Positions 10,961 through 23,959 of a DNA stretch of 64,000 nt are shown here, one piece after another; position 1 is the stretch's first letter; each line of letters starts with the position of its first letter. Made by a program: the position numbers and the translations under genes. The notes below the pieces were generated by a model. The model had not been told where the DNA came from. It was given only the letters and a program-made list of their open reading frames with translations, and searched no databases. The stretch comes from Apostichopus japonicus (Eukaryota > Echinodermata > Holothuroidea > Aspidochirotida > Stichopodidae), in NCBI RefSeq assembly GCF_037975245.1, contig NC_092578.1, positions 16,438,821-16,502,820 of the forward strand, given 5' to 3'.

Positions 10961-13900
10961 GACTACTTGACTGAACAAACTAACTTGTTTTTTTAAATAT
11001 CTATTTTTGTTGGTGGACAAATACTGGATGTTAATTTGATTATTGGTGCTAACAACAAAACAAAACAAAAAAAATTGACCAATTATCCTTCTCCTTGTCA
11101 TGAAAAATTTTTTCTCTTGAAATTTCTTCTTTAGCTTTTAAGTCAAATTAAACTCAGGACATTCATGCTTTTTTCCATGGAAGTGTCTGAACCTGTCATT
11201 GACCAAATTAAAAGCAATCTAGATTCTGATTCTTGATAAGCTTTCACTTGAATTGGTTTTCATGTTTCTTGAATACATGTTTAACTCGCTGTACACAGTG
11301 AACAATATTTGGACGGTTGATTCAAAACTGCCCCTCAATGAGAGAGACATTTACCTCTGTAGGCTCTGTGGGATGTTTTCACTTTTTTAATAAGCCACGA
11401 AAAGAGATAGGGTGAAAGTATGGACCAGAATGTCTAAAGAACCATCTAATTTAGATCACAAGTTTAGGGACAACAGAGAAGAGAAGTGGAGCTAATATTA
11501 GAAGAAATTGGAAAGACAAAAAATCAACTTAATAAACTTCTGCAGATTCCTGTCAATGGTTATTACAATACTATATTTTGATGTATTTTGTTTAATTTGC
11601 ATTGTGATGCAAAGTGCTATTACTTTGTAATATTACCCCATTTACAATACATTGTAATAGCGTCCAGCTGGAATTTGGTGATGCTGTTGCAACATTGCCA
11701 CACATTGTCATGTAATTACATCATTATGCAATCGTTTATTACGTTGTGATGCAAATGATATTATATTTCATTGTAATATGTACCTTTTACAGCATATACT
11801 AGGTCAGTGTGTAGTTTCTGACATAATTGACTCATTGGTTCAGTTTCGTTTGTATTGCGGTTTTTAAATTATCAGGTCCGTTTTCCTCCAAGAATCCATC
11901 CATACATCCTCATTGTAACTTAGATGGTTATTAGGAACGGCAGAAAGAGTCTTACATCAAAGAAAGGGAATTAGTTTCCTTGCAAAGGGGGAATAAGCCT
12001 GTTTAGGGTATGTAATGGTAGTTAAGCACATGTGCTGAAACATAGTAAAATGTACATAAATATCTGTGGTTAGGGTCGATGGAGTTTCCCACAATGCAAC
12101 AGAAAATGCATTCCACTGGTAACATACCCTATCGATGGCCAATATTGTACTCGGAAACAACCTACCACCCTGATGAATGTAAATTTCTATGGTCATGGAC
12201 TATTCTGGGTGCTTTAATTTTTGTTAACTCATGTGTAAATGAATATTCATGAATTACATGTATTCATTGATATTTTTTGAATTCTTACAATTCAGACAAT
12301 GGGTCGGTTTCCTTTTAAACTTAGTCTAAAATGAATATTCACATAAATATGTTTATGACATATATATGTATGTATATTGATTAATATTCATTGTTTCTTG
12401 ACATTCATCTAATCTGTCGTATCACACATTGAATGTTCACATTAATATATGAATATTCATTTATTTCATAACATTCTAACTACTGAGTATGACAATGTTT
12501 TTTTCAACATTCTCTTTCCCTCTTTTAGTTAACTGCATCTCAAACTCTAGCAGAGAAGCAATAACATTGATCCCAAACTAATTAATCAATAAACTAGAAT
12601 GTGTTTTCATCAAACCTTTCATTTGCTTTTCGACAATTTTCCAGGAACAGTTTACAAACTCGGCTTCTTTTTTTCTATTTTTAGTTTTGTTTTACTTTTG
12701 CTTTCCATTCGAAGGGTTCACCATGGTGATATGTGATTATACCAATTTTAATGACAGTGGTGTCGGGGTAGTATATGTCTATTGCATGTATTCATTGTAA
12801 ATATAATAATTATTTAGCCAGGATTTAGCTCCATAATGACGTACTTAAAAATAGCTTTGATGATAACCGTATATATTAGTATTTAAGGAAAATATTTATA
12901 TTTAATTGTTCAAAAAATTTAAATCCATCTGACTGCATATTCATGATTCACTAGCTAAAAATAGATTTCTCAATTTTTTTTTCTTTCTAAATAAATTTGA
13001 ATTTATAAAGTAAATGGAAACTGTGAGGTTTTGGAATGTAAAAGGGGATTGCGAAATGGATTAAAAAAAATTACCAAAGAATTTTTTTCTCCTTTTTGCT
13101 AGAAATGAAATTTTTCTTATCTCATGTTTGCTAGGAAATGAGAATTTTATTGAAGAAGTTGGTAGTAACTAGTCCGTAGTACACCCACGTCAACCATACT
13201 TTCATGTTTGCTCTCCTTTGGCTTAACAATTTCTATTGTGTATCTACAGCTGTTTAAGATGATAGAAATGGGTTTTATTTCTTTTTCTTCTTCTTCTTCT
13301 TCTTAAGAAATTTCTATCATTAACAGTTTGGTATGGAATGTTTGTATTATGTGCCTTATGTAAGTGCTCCAATTTATTTTTGTCAGTTCGTCGTCCTATC
13401 TATAATAATTCTAGCTCAACTATAAAGGGGAGAGAAAAACGAAAAAAACAAACAAAAAAATGAAGAAAAAAAAGGTAGAAATTTAAGTCAAAGAGAAAAA
13501 TAATTTAATCGTTAGATTTTTTTTTTTTTTTTTTTTTGGTCATGAATGTCAATTTTTATTTCATTTATTTTGAAGATAGTGGCAATAGTTGGTAATGTGT
13601 AACTGACAAAGATTTATAGCTGATATTGATGGTCATTCTAGACTCACTGTGCCGAGCTTAACAGTGAATTTATATCTCTTATTTGTTTGTATGTATTTAA
13701 ATAGTTGGACTTGCTGCAAGTCTTCTTTCAATTACTCTTGCAGTGGTTAAGGTGTTATTATTCATTTCCACACTTTATGGTAGAAATCTTGGGATATCAA
13801 TGGTACAAGAGAGCTGGGTAGAGGGGGGGGGCTGGGATGCGCTCAAGCCGGGCGGCGGTGGGGGGGGCTGCGCCCGGCAGGTCTGAATGCCGCCCAGCAC

Positions 13901-16900
13901 AAACAGTATTTCAAACATTTCCGCCCACCATTTTTTTCGATGATTGATTTAACAAAGTTTACCATTAAGAAAATATGGGTGATTTACTTGGCACAGAAGT
14001 TGGCACCAGAATACGAAAAAGATAGCACCATTTGCCATCTAAGCATAATTCATTTGCAACAATTTTCCAAAGGGGAGGGTGAACCCCCACCTCTGAGACC
14101 CCCACCTCCACCCCCAGGACGTGGATCAAACTCACCCAGCACACCCATATTCCTGAACACATCCCTGGGGTAGGGGGGTTGGAGGAGTAAGGAGAGGACC
14201 TGATGAAGTTAAGGATGGGTGGGGAAGGGATGAGAGGGACCAAAGCAAGGGTGTTAGGGGGGGTCAATTATCGTGCACATGGTCTAAAATATTCTAGATA
14301 TAGTTACTTAGTAAAACATCGTAAAATGATTTTTGCCCTTAATCAATTACTTAATTTGCAATTCTAGAATTTTTTTTTGAATGCGATTACAACGAGAACT
14401 TGAGTCGTCTACTCTGTTGCATTTTACTAAAATAATATCTGTAATGACAGATGAATGTCAGTAGAAGCAACAGGCTCGCTCTCATGATGAATATTATTAA
14501 GGTCTTGCAATTGTTTGAACTGATTTGTTGGTACAATTTTTGATACAACTCAAATCTTAAGCAATGAGTCAAAGTTTTATTTTGGCTTCTTTTCTACATT
14601 TTTGGTTTTGGTTTTGTACATCATGTAAAAAAGAGGGGGTCAAATAACTATTTCTCTTAATGGAAAGAGTGAAGAAGTACAATGTGTGTAAGGCATTTGC
14701 TGTGAGATTGGAAGTACTAACCACACTCGGGGCAGCAATGCATGTAATGTAATGCATTAATACTTTACAAGGTTTAATGCTTCTGGTTGTGAAGTAATGC
14801 TTCTTCATTTGAAGGAAATCAATGCTTTTCATATAAAGTAAGGCCTCTTTTGGAACATTTCCTCTTTTGGGGATTTGTCTTGTGGAAAGTAACATGCCCA
14901 TGGGACACAATGTTTTTTATTTGAAATAATGCTTTTCTAACTAATAAAAAACAATAATGTTATTACAAGAAATAATTCTTCCCAAAACCTCATTATTGTT
15001 GGTGATGTTGCCGTTGGATACGTTCATTCTTATGATTTGAAACGATATGAAAGTCTAGAATTTTATAATTGAGACAAAAAAAATTGATCAATGATTGGTT
15101 ATTAATAGTTTTGAAAAACTCTTGAGATATCTTGAGATCAAGTTGAGCAAATCTGAAACAGCTACAGAGTGCAACCCCCCCCTCCCCCTATGCTTCTAAA
15201 TTGACATTCTTAGCAGCCAGATTAAGACAAAATCACGGAATTTGGTCACCCAGATGGAAAATGCATTGAAATATTTTGAAAAGTACCTACCACTGATGGA
15301 ATGCTAGCTAATCCTCTCAAGTATTTTCATGGTGTCAATATTTTAGCAAGCTTATCACATTGTTCCTTTTTTGGTAATGAGTTATTTAATATCCACCTTA
15401 TTTGTAATAATTGATGCATATTGGGTTTTTTTTTTCTTGATACTCCATTGTGTTGTTATACATCAGTTGTTATTTGCAAAATATTCCTTCAGACTTATGT
15501 ATTTTTGGTGTTTTCTTATTCCTCCTTTTTTTTTCTTGTTTTCTTAAATTATGGACAAATATGACTAAAAGTTTCAAATACCTATTCACATTTCAATCAA
15601 TTCGGATATTTTCTTGTAATATTAATTTGCCATAGAATTTGATAAATATGCATACTTAGTGCTAATGTTACTTAATATTCATCCTACCTCACCCGACGTA
15701 ATGTTGGCTGAGTCGATTTTAATGAACGTTCAAATCAGATTTTTGTCAACAATCTTTTGTCTCAAAGTAAAGAGCTCAAAAGACGATGACAAATATTTTG
15801 GCTGACTGTAACAATTTCCTGTTGTTTGCAATGGCATTCCTTACCCTGCTTATTCTGGTTTTGACCTAATTGTTCATGTTTTTATCCTCTTCCCCTCCCT
15901 CTCTCCCTCCCCCCCCCCCATCAATAAACCTACCCTCGTCCAGAAATTTACATATCTGCATAGAGAACTTTGCTTAAAAAAAAGTATTCCATGACTAATA
16001 CTTTCTGATTTTACTCTCATTTGCTAAAATCGAGTTTCTAGTTTCACTATAATTTCTGTGATTTCATATATTGAAACCTTCCAAAAATTCCTCATTTTTT
16101 CTGAAATAAACAATTTTTTAGTTTTTGCAACTATTAATTTTATGATGAAGACAAAAATCTAAGTCATATTTGTTCTAAGATTGGATTTCATAAAAAAAAA
16201 TAAAAAAAAGGATTCCGTTTTTTTGTGACTTGACAAAGAGACTTACTTGTCTTGTAAACTTTTTCAATTAAAACTTATTGGTAAATTGTATCCTCATAAA
16301 TATATATATAAACATAGTTAATATCAACATTTTTGTATTCATTTTTCTATCCTTTTAATGAATTTCTTAAATGTTTTAGTCATTTTGTTTTGAAGGTCAG
16401 GGGATATAACCTTTTGTTTTGGGATTATGGCTTTGGAATGTTTTTTTTTTTTTTAAATATCCATTTGCGGAAATGTATATGTGAAATTGAGGACATTTTT
16501 TTATACAAATTAAATAAAAATGAATCATTTTTAAAAAAAAAGAGAAAGAAATTGTTTCCTCATTTTTTTGCTAAATTCCTATGCAGGATTGATAAGATGG
16601 TGATGACATGTTGATGTGTGTGTGTGTGTGTTCACATACACACACAGATCCAGGGGGTGGCACTTACACTTCCTGGGTGTTGGGGGGAGGAACACAGGTA
16701 TTTACCTGATATAATCTGGTCATGAAACGCAACCACTAAGCAGGTTCTGTTGTCCTGAATTTATGTCCTGGGTTTACCAATTTCACCAAGTGTTTGTAGA
16801 ATCCGTTATATTTTGATCAAAAGAGGACAGCAACTTGGTTGGAATCGTTTGTTCTATCTACTACTCAGTACTCATCTCATCTTACACCCCTCTAACACCC

Positions 16901-16954
16901 AAATTATTTAAGCCCCCAGTTTCCGTTAGTGAAAATATATGTGTCTATATATAT
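10961..16954. other. Intergenic region, no gene seen
   Basis: AT-rich DNA with T tracts (13519-13538), a TTC run (about 13281-13304), a G-rich/CG-rich patch at 13820-13920 containing gccgcccagca (a phrase shared with the MITE at 59773), and a TG run near 16614-16630. Open frames here are short, lack family motifs and look like chance. Confidence 0.6.
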
Positions 16955-17014
16955 CCTTTATATAGCATATATATAGCCTATATATATCTCTATATACATT
17001 TATATATCTATCTA

Positions 17015-17055
<41 letters not shown>

Positions 17056-17094
17056 GTATATATATATATATATATATCTACATATATATATATA

Positions 17095-17180
<86 letters not shown>
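16955..17180. repeat. Long TA microsatellite
   Basis: Mostly (TA)n with ATC/TAC interruptions over more than 200 bp. It creates stop-free YIYI-type frames that are not genes. It lies about 250 bp upstream of the first candidate GalNAc-transferase anchor exon. Confidence 0.95.
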
Positions 17181-17184
<4 letters not shown>

Positions 17185-17425
17185 GTTGAACCTTACACAT
17201 TCAAATATGCACAGCTGTTTTGATACCCATCAAGATAGTCTGTTATAGGCACACCGTATGTTCCGAATAGAATACTGAAAAATTTAACACTATGATAACA
17301 CAAATCTGCAAACTATAAACTAATATGCGCTATCGAGTTAAAGATCGTCTGTTTTTCGTTCATTGTCAGTTCTTTTTACCGGAGTTAAAATTTTCTGTTT
17401 TTTTATACTCTCTCGTGTTGTAGGC

Positions 17426-17516
17426 ATGGCTTACGAAATATTAATACAGATTTGGATTTTGGCTATCGCAGGTTTTATGGTTTTCCAGATTTGGATTCTT
17501 TACAAAGATTCTTCTG
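17426..17516 (+). CDS. Candidate alternative first exon a of GalNAc-transferase
   Basis: ATG at 17426 follows an acceptor-like tgttgtag|gc. It encodes MAYEILIQIW followed by ILAIAGFMVFQIWIL, a short N-terminus and one membrane helix, then YKDSS. The G|GTGAAC junction at 17516/17517 is phase 1, matching the common exon at 28299, and would give a 507-residue type II protein with almost no stem. If unspliced, the frame stops after 43 residues (TAA at 17555). The helix resembles that of exon b (LIxIWxL...FMxFQxWI), so the two look like duplicated exons. Splicing is inferred; it could instead be a separate micropeptide gene. Confidence 0.5.
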
Positions 17517-17557
17517 GTGAACAACTGGATATGGAATCCATTCAGTATGCAGGATAA

Positions 17558-20450
17558 GAATTGTGTTTCGGTATTATATACTATGAACGTCTGTTAGTAT
17601 GTATGACTGTTTACAACAAAAATATATATATCATTGGAAGATTCTTCTCTTTAACATTCGTCTATGAAGACAGGGAAGGCATTTCACAAATATGTTAGTA
17701 GGTCAACAATACTAACGCCAATTCAATGAAAGAACATAAGGTCATCGAATCTGGCTACGTCATTAAAGTATACTCTGACTGAAAATTCGAAGATATTTAG
17801 TTGTTCGAGTGAAGAGGACTTTCGCTGAGATTGCGAGAACATTTGTGGTAAAACAAAATCCAAAGAAATCAGAGACGATTTCTCTGTTGATAAACTTCTC
17901 CCTTTATTCTGTGCATCTCAAGAAGTAAGGTATGTAGAAAACATTCTAACTTTTGGAATTTTAAAAGTTACAGTTTTATGTTTGGTAAAATGTTCAATAA
18001 TGTGAGTTATCTGGCAGGATTTCTTGTTCGATAGGACCTTCCGGTCATTGTTTATTTGCAACTTTTCACAAACATGTTTTCGAAGCTAAAATGAGTAGAG
18101 AACATAGTTTTCTAAATAGGTATAAGCAGAAGGAATTTGGATCTCTAAAGAAACGTATTGTTATTTGTTAGTTTGTTAAGCTTCGGAAAGTTTACTACTC
18201 TAAAGGTACTCATATCACTGGAGTAGTAAATAAAAATAGCAGTATGAAATGTTTCACCAGAAGGTAATTAGGGCGGTATTGAAGAACTTAGCATGCATAG
18301 ACGCCGGGTGTATGACCTGATTAATTGGCAGTTGACATTACAAGGGCCCTACCTGTACCGTGTAAGATTTGTCACAGGTTGTTCTACTCGTAATGGGTAA
18401 GGTTGACATGTATTATACATATTTGAGTAGTCGAATGAGAGCTTTATTTCAGAATACATAAAAATAATTTTGTTCCTGATACGCCATCTTTTGTACGAGC
18501 AGTTGTTCTCGTTATACATATATTTCCATTTTTTTTTTTCTATTTAAAGCCAACTTACGTTACCCCTGTCAATATAATGGACTAACCTACAAGATTCAGG
18601 TACATGGACTATAATTGTATAGGCGGTTAAACCATATCAAACACAACATATTTTAACATTTAAAGACCTGTTAACTAAATAATATTATAAACATTGACTA
18701 ATTTAATAGTACCAATTACAGTTTTAATATTCCTTTAATAGTTTTATTATACCGGTTGAAAGTTTCTTCTAACATCGACAAACAGTGCAGACCCTACGAC
18801 ATTAGTAATAACAACCTTTCTGAGAAATGTCGGTCTAGCTGTCGCTGGCCAAAGGATTTGTATCAACGAAGTCTTCGGCTTTAACTACAGCATTTCTGTA
18901 TGTTGCCGTATTGGACGAATTTAACCGTAGTAGTAATTACCAAATTTGCGATCTGCGTTATAGTCATTGCCGACCTTGCAATCCGCCGCGGTCCCCCTCA
19001 CAAATTTGCAAGGTATGTAACAGTGACTCCATAGTTTTCCCTCAAGGGAAAGTAAAATTTCGGAGGCCGCTAAAAGACGCGCTTCAGCTTCTTACACCTC
19101 CAATTGCCAATAAAGTAATTACTTAATTAACGTACTCATATTTAATATTCGTTTAAGTAACGGCTTTGGTATCGTGTAATTGTTAGAAACGGAAATCAGC
19201 TTTAAGCCAAGTACATCAGTCGTTGCCAAATTATGTACTTTTGACTCTGCGTTTGTCCTATGTGTAGGGAAATCACGGCTTCCGTTCGCTCTAAAGCACA
19301 CAGTACATTCAGCCAATAAGGTTTAGTTAACAATTGATCTTTGATCCACAAAATGATTTTGACTTTTAAACTTGCCTGCGTAGCTCGGCTCTGCGCTACG
19401 CACCACGATACGACATGAATGTATATATATACGGGACGACGGAAGGTACGTGGAGGACGCTACGCAGGCGCAGTAGCTTTGAACCGGAATCCACTGGCTT
19501 ACTACCGACTAATATTTATAGCCTACACGTAAAAGCTTGTATATTGTAGTATTGCAGTATACTTGAACTCCATTCAAGTCTTTACTTTGACAATGGTCTC
19601 GTTGTAGTGAATGCCAATTCATGGATCTCATTATTTTACATTGTGACTTATTGAAGGTACTATTACGCCGCTATACCGCAGTTAGTCTCATAACTTGTAA
19701 TAGCCAGTACTACGTGTCAAGACTCCGTTACAGTTGTATTAGTACCTACTCGGACTATCCAGCTAAGACAGACGTTTTAGTATAGCAACTCTCTGGTTCA
19801 ACCGTGGATCTGTTTGTATGTTTACGCGTGTATGTGTATGTGTGTGTGTTTGTAAATTTAACACGCCCTGGTTGTTAATAAACTCAGATGCAGTCACTCT
19901 TTATCTTCGGACAAGCATTTTACTCATTTCAGGATTCCTTTAATAATCGTTGACACCGTGCTGCCCATGAACTCCGTTGAAACTACTGAACACTAAACTC
20001 TTACGAGATCACTGTGAAATATTCTCAAGGGAACATTGAAGTATTACGTGAAATCACATATAATTTTTACCCACATTTTCGTAATGTACGAGCAGACGAT
20101 TTCAGACCGGGACGTGATATATTAGCATAGAGGCCTATCTGATGATAGTCAGCAAAGGATCATCGGCGATATATTAAAGTTGTGTGACCAGAGAACTCTC
20201 CAGTTATAAACCGAAAGAAACACGTACCAGGGAACTAGCGTGAATTCTAATACATGGTTAATTTACCGAATAAGATATTTAGTTTAGCTAGCATATATAT
20301 CCTATGTATGACCACTAGCAAAGAGCCAATCCTAGGCTTCAGAACTTTGGATTGAACGTATCTTCGGCGCAAAGTATAATGTCCATAAATTATTCACGTG
20401 ATCTGTGTATTTCAGTATCGAATGACTTTTATAAAACATCTGGACAAAGT
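17558..20450. other. Region between candidate anchor exons a and b
   Basis: Less AT-biased than the flanks with several CpG-containing patches (18960-19000, 19080). An 11-bp inverted repeat GCCTGCGTAGC/GCTACGCAGGC lies at about 19372-19470, and a similar phrase recurs in the duplicated block at 29116-29411. No further anchor-like frame seen. Confidence 0.4.
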
Positions 20451-20550
20451 ATGCAAAACAGAACCCTCATTAAAATATGGCTGCTTATCTTAATAGCCTT
20501 TATGTTTTTCCAGTTCTGGATTATGCAAATGAGGCGTTCCGATGAACTGG
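20451..20550 (+). CDS. Candidate alternative first exon b of GalNAc-transferase
   Basis: ATG at 20451 (another in frame at 20379). It encodes MQNRTLIKIWLLILIAFMFF, then QFWIMQMRRSDEL. A possible acceptor, tatttcag, at 20408-20415 would place the first ATG of the exon at 20451. The donor is G|GTAAAC at 20550/20551, phase 1, matching the common exon at 28299; the joined product would be 510 residues. The helix resembles exon a (LI.IW.L....FM.FQ.WI). Without splicing the frame stops at 20570. Confidence 0.5.
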
Positions 20551-21075
20551 GTAAACAGGGACTTGATTAGTGTCGTCAGGATGCGTGGGACGCCGAAATG
20601 GCTAAACATGGGCCTCGAAAATGTACTAGAGACTAAATTGTCATCGATAAAGGAATCTTCGCCCATAATCCCATAGAAGGGAACTTTGAGGCTTGAATTG
20701 AAGTCCAACGGAATCAACAGTGCAGAAAGCGACGGTGTGGGTATCCAGGGGAAACTGAAGCCGACGATAAAACGGTTACCGACTCCCATGCACCAAGCCA
20801 ATACTTACATGTCAAATCAACGTACCATTGCTGGCACAGCGGAAGAAAAATTCACCTATGTAAATAGCGGAAACACAAAAGGGGCGGAACTGGTGAGGGG
20901 TGCGGCACGGGGCGAAGAAAGTATGCCGTGATGCAGAGGCAACAAGCACAGCAGTGTTGATAAAGTGTCCAGTCCGCAAACGTTAACGAAAGTGAGTCGT
21001 CGCTGTGAGGTGTTTCTTACACCACTTTTCAACCTCATTCCTGTGCACACCGTCTTTTCCTTGTATAACCTGAGA

Positions 21076-21330
21076 GCGTTGTGGTCAGGTGGCTCATGCA
21101 GTGGACTTGTGATCTAAAGCTTGCAGGTTCAAGTCCTGGCCAGATTATTATGTTGTGTCATTGGGCAAGGCACTTTATCTCCATTGCCTCTCTTCACCCA
21201 GGTGTATGGGGACCTGTGAGATAAAACTGTGAGCTGGGCGCGGTTTAGCTTCTGTCATGTGGAGGGCTTGGCTCTATGTTTGACAGTTTATCGTTGACCA
21301 CGGTAATGTTGTGTTATTATTATTACATTA
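21076..21330 (+). mobile_element. tRNA-derived SINE
   Basis: Pol III boxes: A box-like TGGCTCATGCAGTGG (21090-21104) and B box GGTTCAAGTCC (21126-21136). They are followed by a body with ttgggcaaggcactttatct and acccaggtgtatgggg, phrases typical of invertebrate and vertebrate SINE cores, and a (TTA)n tail near 21313-21326. I cannot name the family. Confidence 0.75.
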
Positions 21331-22979
21331 GTGACATATATTCATTATAATGGCTACGCACCGGTTCTGCGACATTTTCATTAGTTTGAAAATAATTTCG
21401 TTTTACTTATCGGAGAATGGACTCTATGTTGTATACCCGGTATACCGCCAGAAGGACTGTTCAGTTCAAAACCAAAAACAACGACCTGTGATACCGAATC
21501 TTCAGTGAAAGATGTTTCAATTCCCCCTTAGTCACTATAGATGATTTTCTCTTCAAATTTGTTTAAAAGCGATGTAGCCTATACAATATCGAAGAAACAC
21601 TTTTAATGGATTCTAATATGTTGTTTGTTTGTATTCTCTTTCTCTCGAATAATGTTGCTATAAAGAAGCGGATATACATGCGACACATAAATTGGTGACC
21701 AATCTAAATGAAATTCAGATGATATACCACAAACTTTATCTGGTTTAGCAATCATTATGATCTTATGAGCACTCGGTATTCAAACTGGAAGTTGCGACCC
21801 CAATGTTAGGGTCTCCAAAATGTTTATAGGGTTGTAAAAATTCGACAGAAAGAAAAAGAAAATGCTGATTCTTGTTGGAAAAGTGTTAATATCTGGAACA
21901 AGTTGCCAAATACAATTTTGCAACTAGGCACCCAAACTGATATACACCCCCCTCCTCCTCCCCCCGCAGGCCACAACATCCGCCACAGCTGGGGTTCGCC
22001 AAAATTATCAGCCTGAGAATTGGGGTCACCAAGGAAAAGAGTTTGTATACCTGCAAGGGTATAAGCAATAATGGCAAAGTTTATTCATTTTATTTTATTT
22101 TACACCTTAACATGAAGCATTGCTGGCTTAGTGCGCCCAGTTTATTAATTCAATTTGTGGCCATTTGAATAATCACACTATTATTCTATGAAAGTATTAA
22201 CTCGTTCTGTGTGTGTAATGTAATTAGCTACTGATCAATATATCATTATGCGATGAAAATCTTTTTTACTAATCTTTTTAACTGACTCGATATATTCGTG
22301 ACGTGTTTTGGAGAAAAAAGAAATGTAACACCCGTAATACAAAAAATGTGTGAAGTTGTCATAAAAAGCGACTGTTTACAGCCTATACCGGATGGTAAAT
22401 ATATCACCGTGTACACAGACAGTGTATTTATATGCTCTGTTAAAAATCGATAAATCCCTGTGTTTCCGCAATCGTTTTCGATTAAAATTTCGTCAGTAAT
22501 ATATTCCAACTGTTTGCTTCAATATTGTTTTTCATAGGAATGTTTCATTTAGTCATGCAGGTGCGTGGAATTTCATGTTAATTTTATCAAATGTTTTCGC
22601 ACTATTTATCTGTTCCGTGGTCATCTTGGAGGTGAAGGATTGGATAGTCTTTTAAGCTTATTTGACTAGTTGTGGAAAGTCCTTTATTTACATCTAAAGG
22701 AATATTTTTTGGTACTTTTAGACGTATATAGTGATGACCAAACTTTAACTACTGTGACTAGCTTCGATTTTTTTTTTTTTTTTTGGTTTTACGGGCTAGC
22801 GAGAATATTTGTTTGTTTACTTTACCGGTCACACATTACGTGTGTAAAAACAAACGTAATATATATATATATATATACCTCTGGAAAATCAGTTTGCGAC
22901 GTGTTGTTGAAAGTTATGGTAAAACTTTATACATGACGTAATTGTATCAATTTGTTGTTCAACTAAATTGTTCTCACAG
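21331..22979. other. Region between candidate anchor exons b and c
   Basis: No gene seen. It contains a T tract (about 22770-22784) and a short (TA)n (22860-22876). A possible acceptor, ttgttctcacag, ends at 22979 just upstream of exon c. Confidence 0.4.
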
Positions 22980-23036
22980 GATTGATTTCATCAGACTCGA
23001 GGGTTTATATATAGATACTGCAGAGACGATAACAAA

Positions 23037-23244
23037 ATGGCTCTTAGCAGAACTTTGCTTATACAAATAACCATAGCAACAGTGGTCATCTTGGGCGTTT
23101 ATTTGATGTTTTCATCGAATCCACCAGTCGCAAACTTCTCGGTTTATCACCCACGAGGAATTAGGAAGTCCTTACGTCGTCCACCCACTCATAGCAAACA
23201 CACATTCGCAAAGGAACATCTGGAATTCTCGTCAAAGGCACAAG
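23037..23244 (+). CDS. Candidate alternative first exon c of GalNAc-transferase
   Basis: ATG at 23037 in a good start context (AACAAAATGG). It encodes MALSRTLLIQITIATVVILG, then VYLMFSSNPP and a basic stem of about 40 residues. This is the layout of a type II Golgi membrane protein, and RTLLIQI echoes anchor exons a and b. Donor G|GTTAGT after CAA is phase 1, compatible with both the 42-bp cassette at 23826 and the common exon at 28299. The direct join gives 546 residues, close to the usual GalNAc-transferase length (about 550-600). Without splicing the frame stops three bases later. Confidence 0.6.
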
Positions 23245-23825
23245 GTTAGTTTTTTTTTCAAAAACAAATTAATGGAAACAAATATGTCAACATTAGAAAG
23301 TATGAGTTGCATGACTGACTTACATGGAAAGCAAGAAAATGTCAAACTTTAAGTCAAGTATCAAAATTCAATTTTAAACACATTTCTTTTGGAAATTGCC
23401 ATCACCATCGCATAACACCACCCCCCCCCCCCCCCGGAACTTACTTGATCAATAAATTGATTAATATCTTCTTTTTGATGTCTTCAAAGGGGAATGTAAA
23501 ACGGGATATGCCAAAAATTAATCAAATGTGTAATTGAAACGGATAACATCGATAAGCAACCTTGCTCATATTCAAGTCCTGTTTTCTTTCTAAGAAGGGA
23601 TACTGTAAAAGTTTCCATCTCGCAAATATATTTACGAAAATATATTTTCTTCACGTTGTAAAGTTGAAAATATATATGGTGGTTAAAATTATTAAAATGA
23701 CATAACATATCGGAAAATAGAATCGAAAACCAATCGTAGGAAACAAAATATTACAATGTATCATATTTTCTCATCGATTGTTACATTTTAAGGACTCTTT
23801 TTTTTTTGGCCTCTTCTTTTTGTAG

Positions 23826-23867
23826 AGCATGCGCGGAAAAAGCACCAACCGATTGTTGTAGAAGAAG
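23826..23867 (+). CDS. Candidate 42-bp cassette exon in the stem region
   Basis: A strong polypyrimidine tract (about 23800-23822) and tgtag precede it. Entered in phase 1 it reads EHARKKHQPIVVEE and leaves at G|GTCAGG, again phase 1, so it can be included or skipped without changing frame. If that donor is ignored the frame continues to TAA at 23957-23959, giving a short soluble or membrane stub instead. Use is inferred. Confidence 0.4.
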
Positions 23868-23959
23868 GTCAGGAGGTTCAACCGTTAGAACTAAAGATAG
23901 ATCAGAGGGTACGGAAAGTCAAACAAAATTATATGAACACAGGAAGAGATGCTCTATAA

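Noticed and set aside
16835-17248. YIYIYI-rich frames
   Set aside because: Translation of the TA microsatellite.
18911-19126. Cys-containing 71-residue frame
   Set aside because: Cysteine spacing fits no domain I know, no start context, no helix; treated as chance.
20686-20931. 81-residue frame near anchor exon b, possibly a stem
   Set aside because: It begins without an ATG right after a stop, is out of frame with exon b, and its GTGAGG donor is phase 0, which does not fit the common exon.
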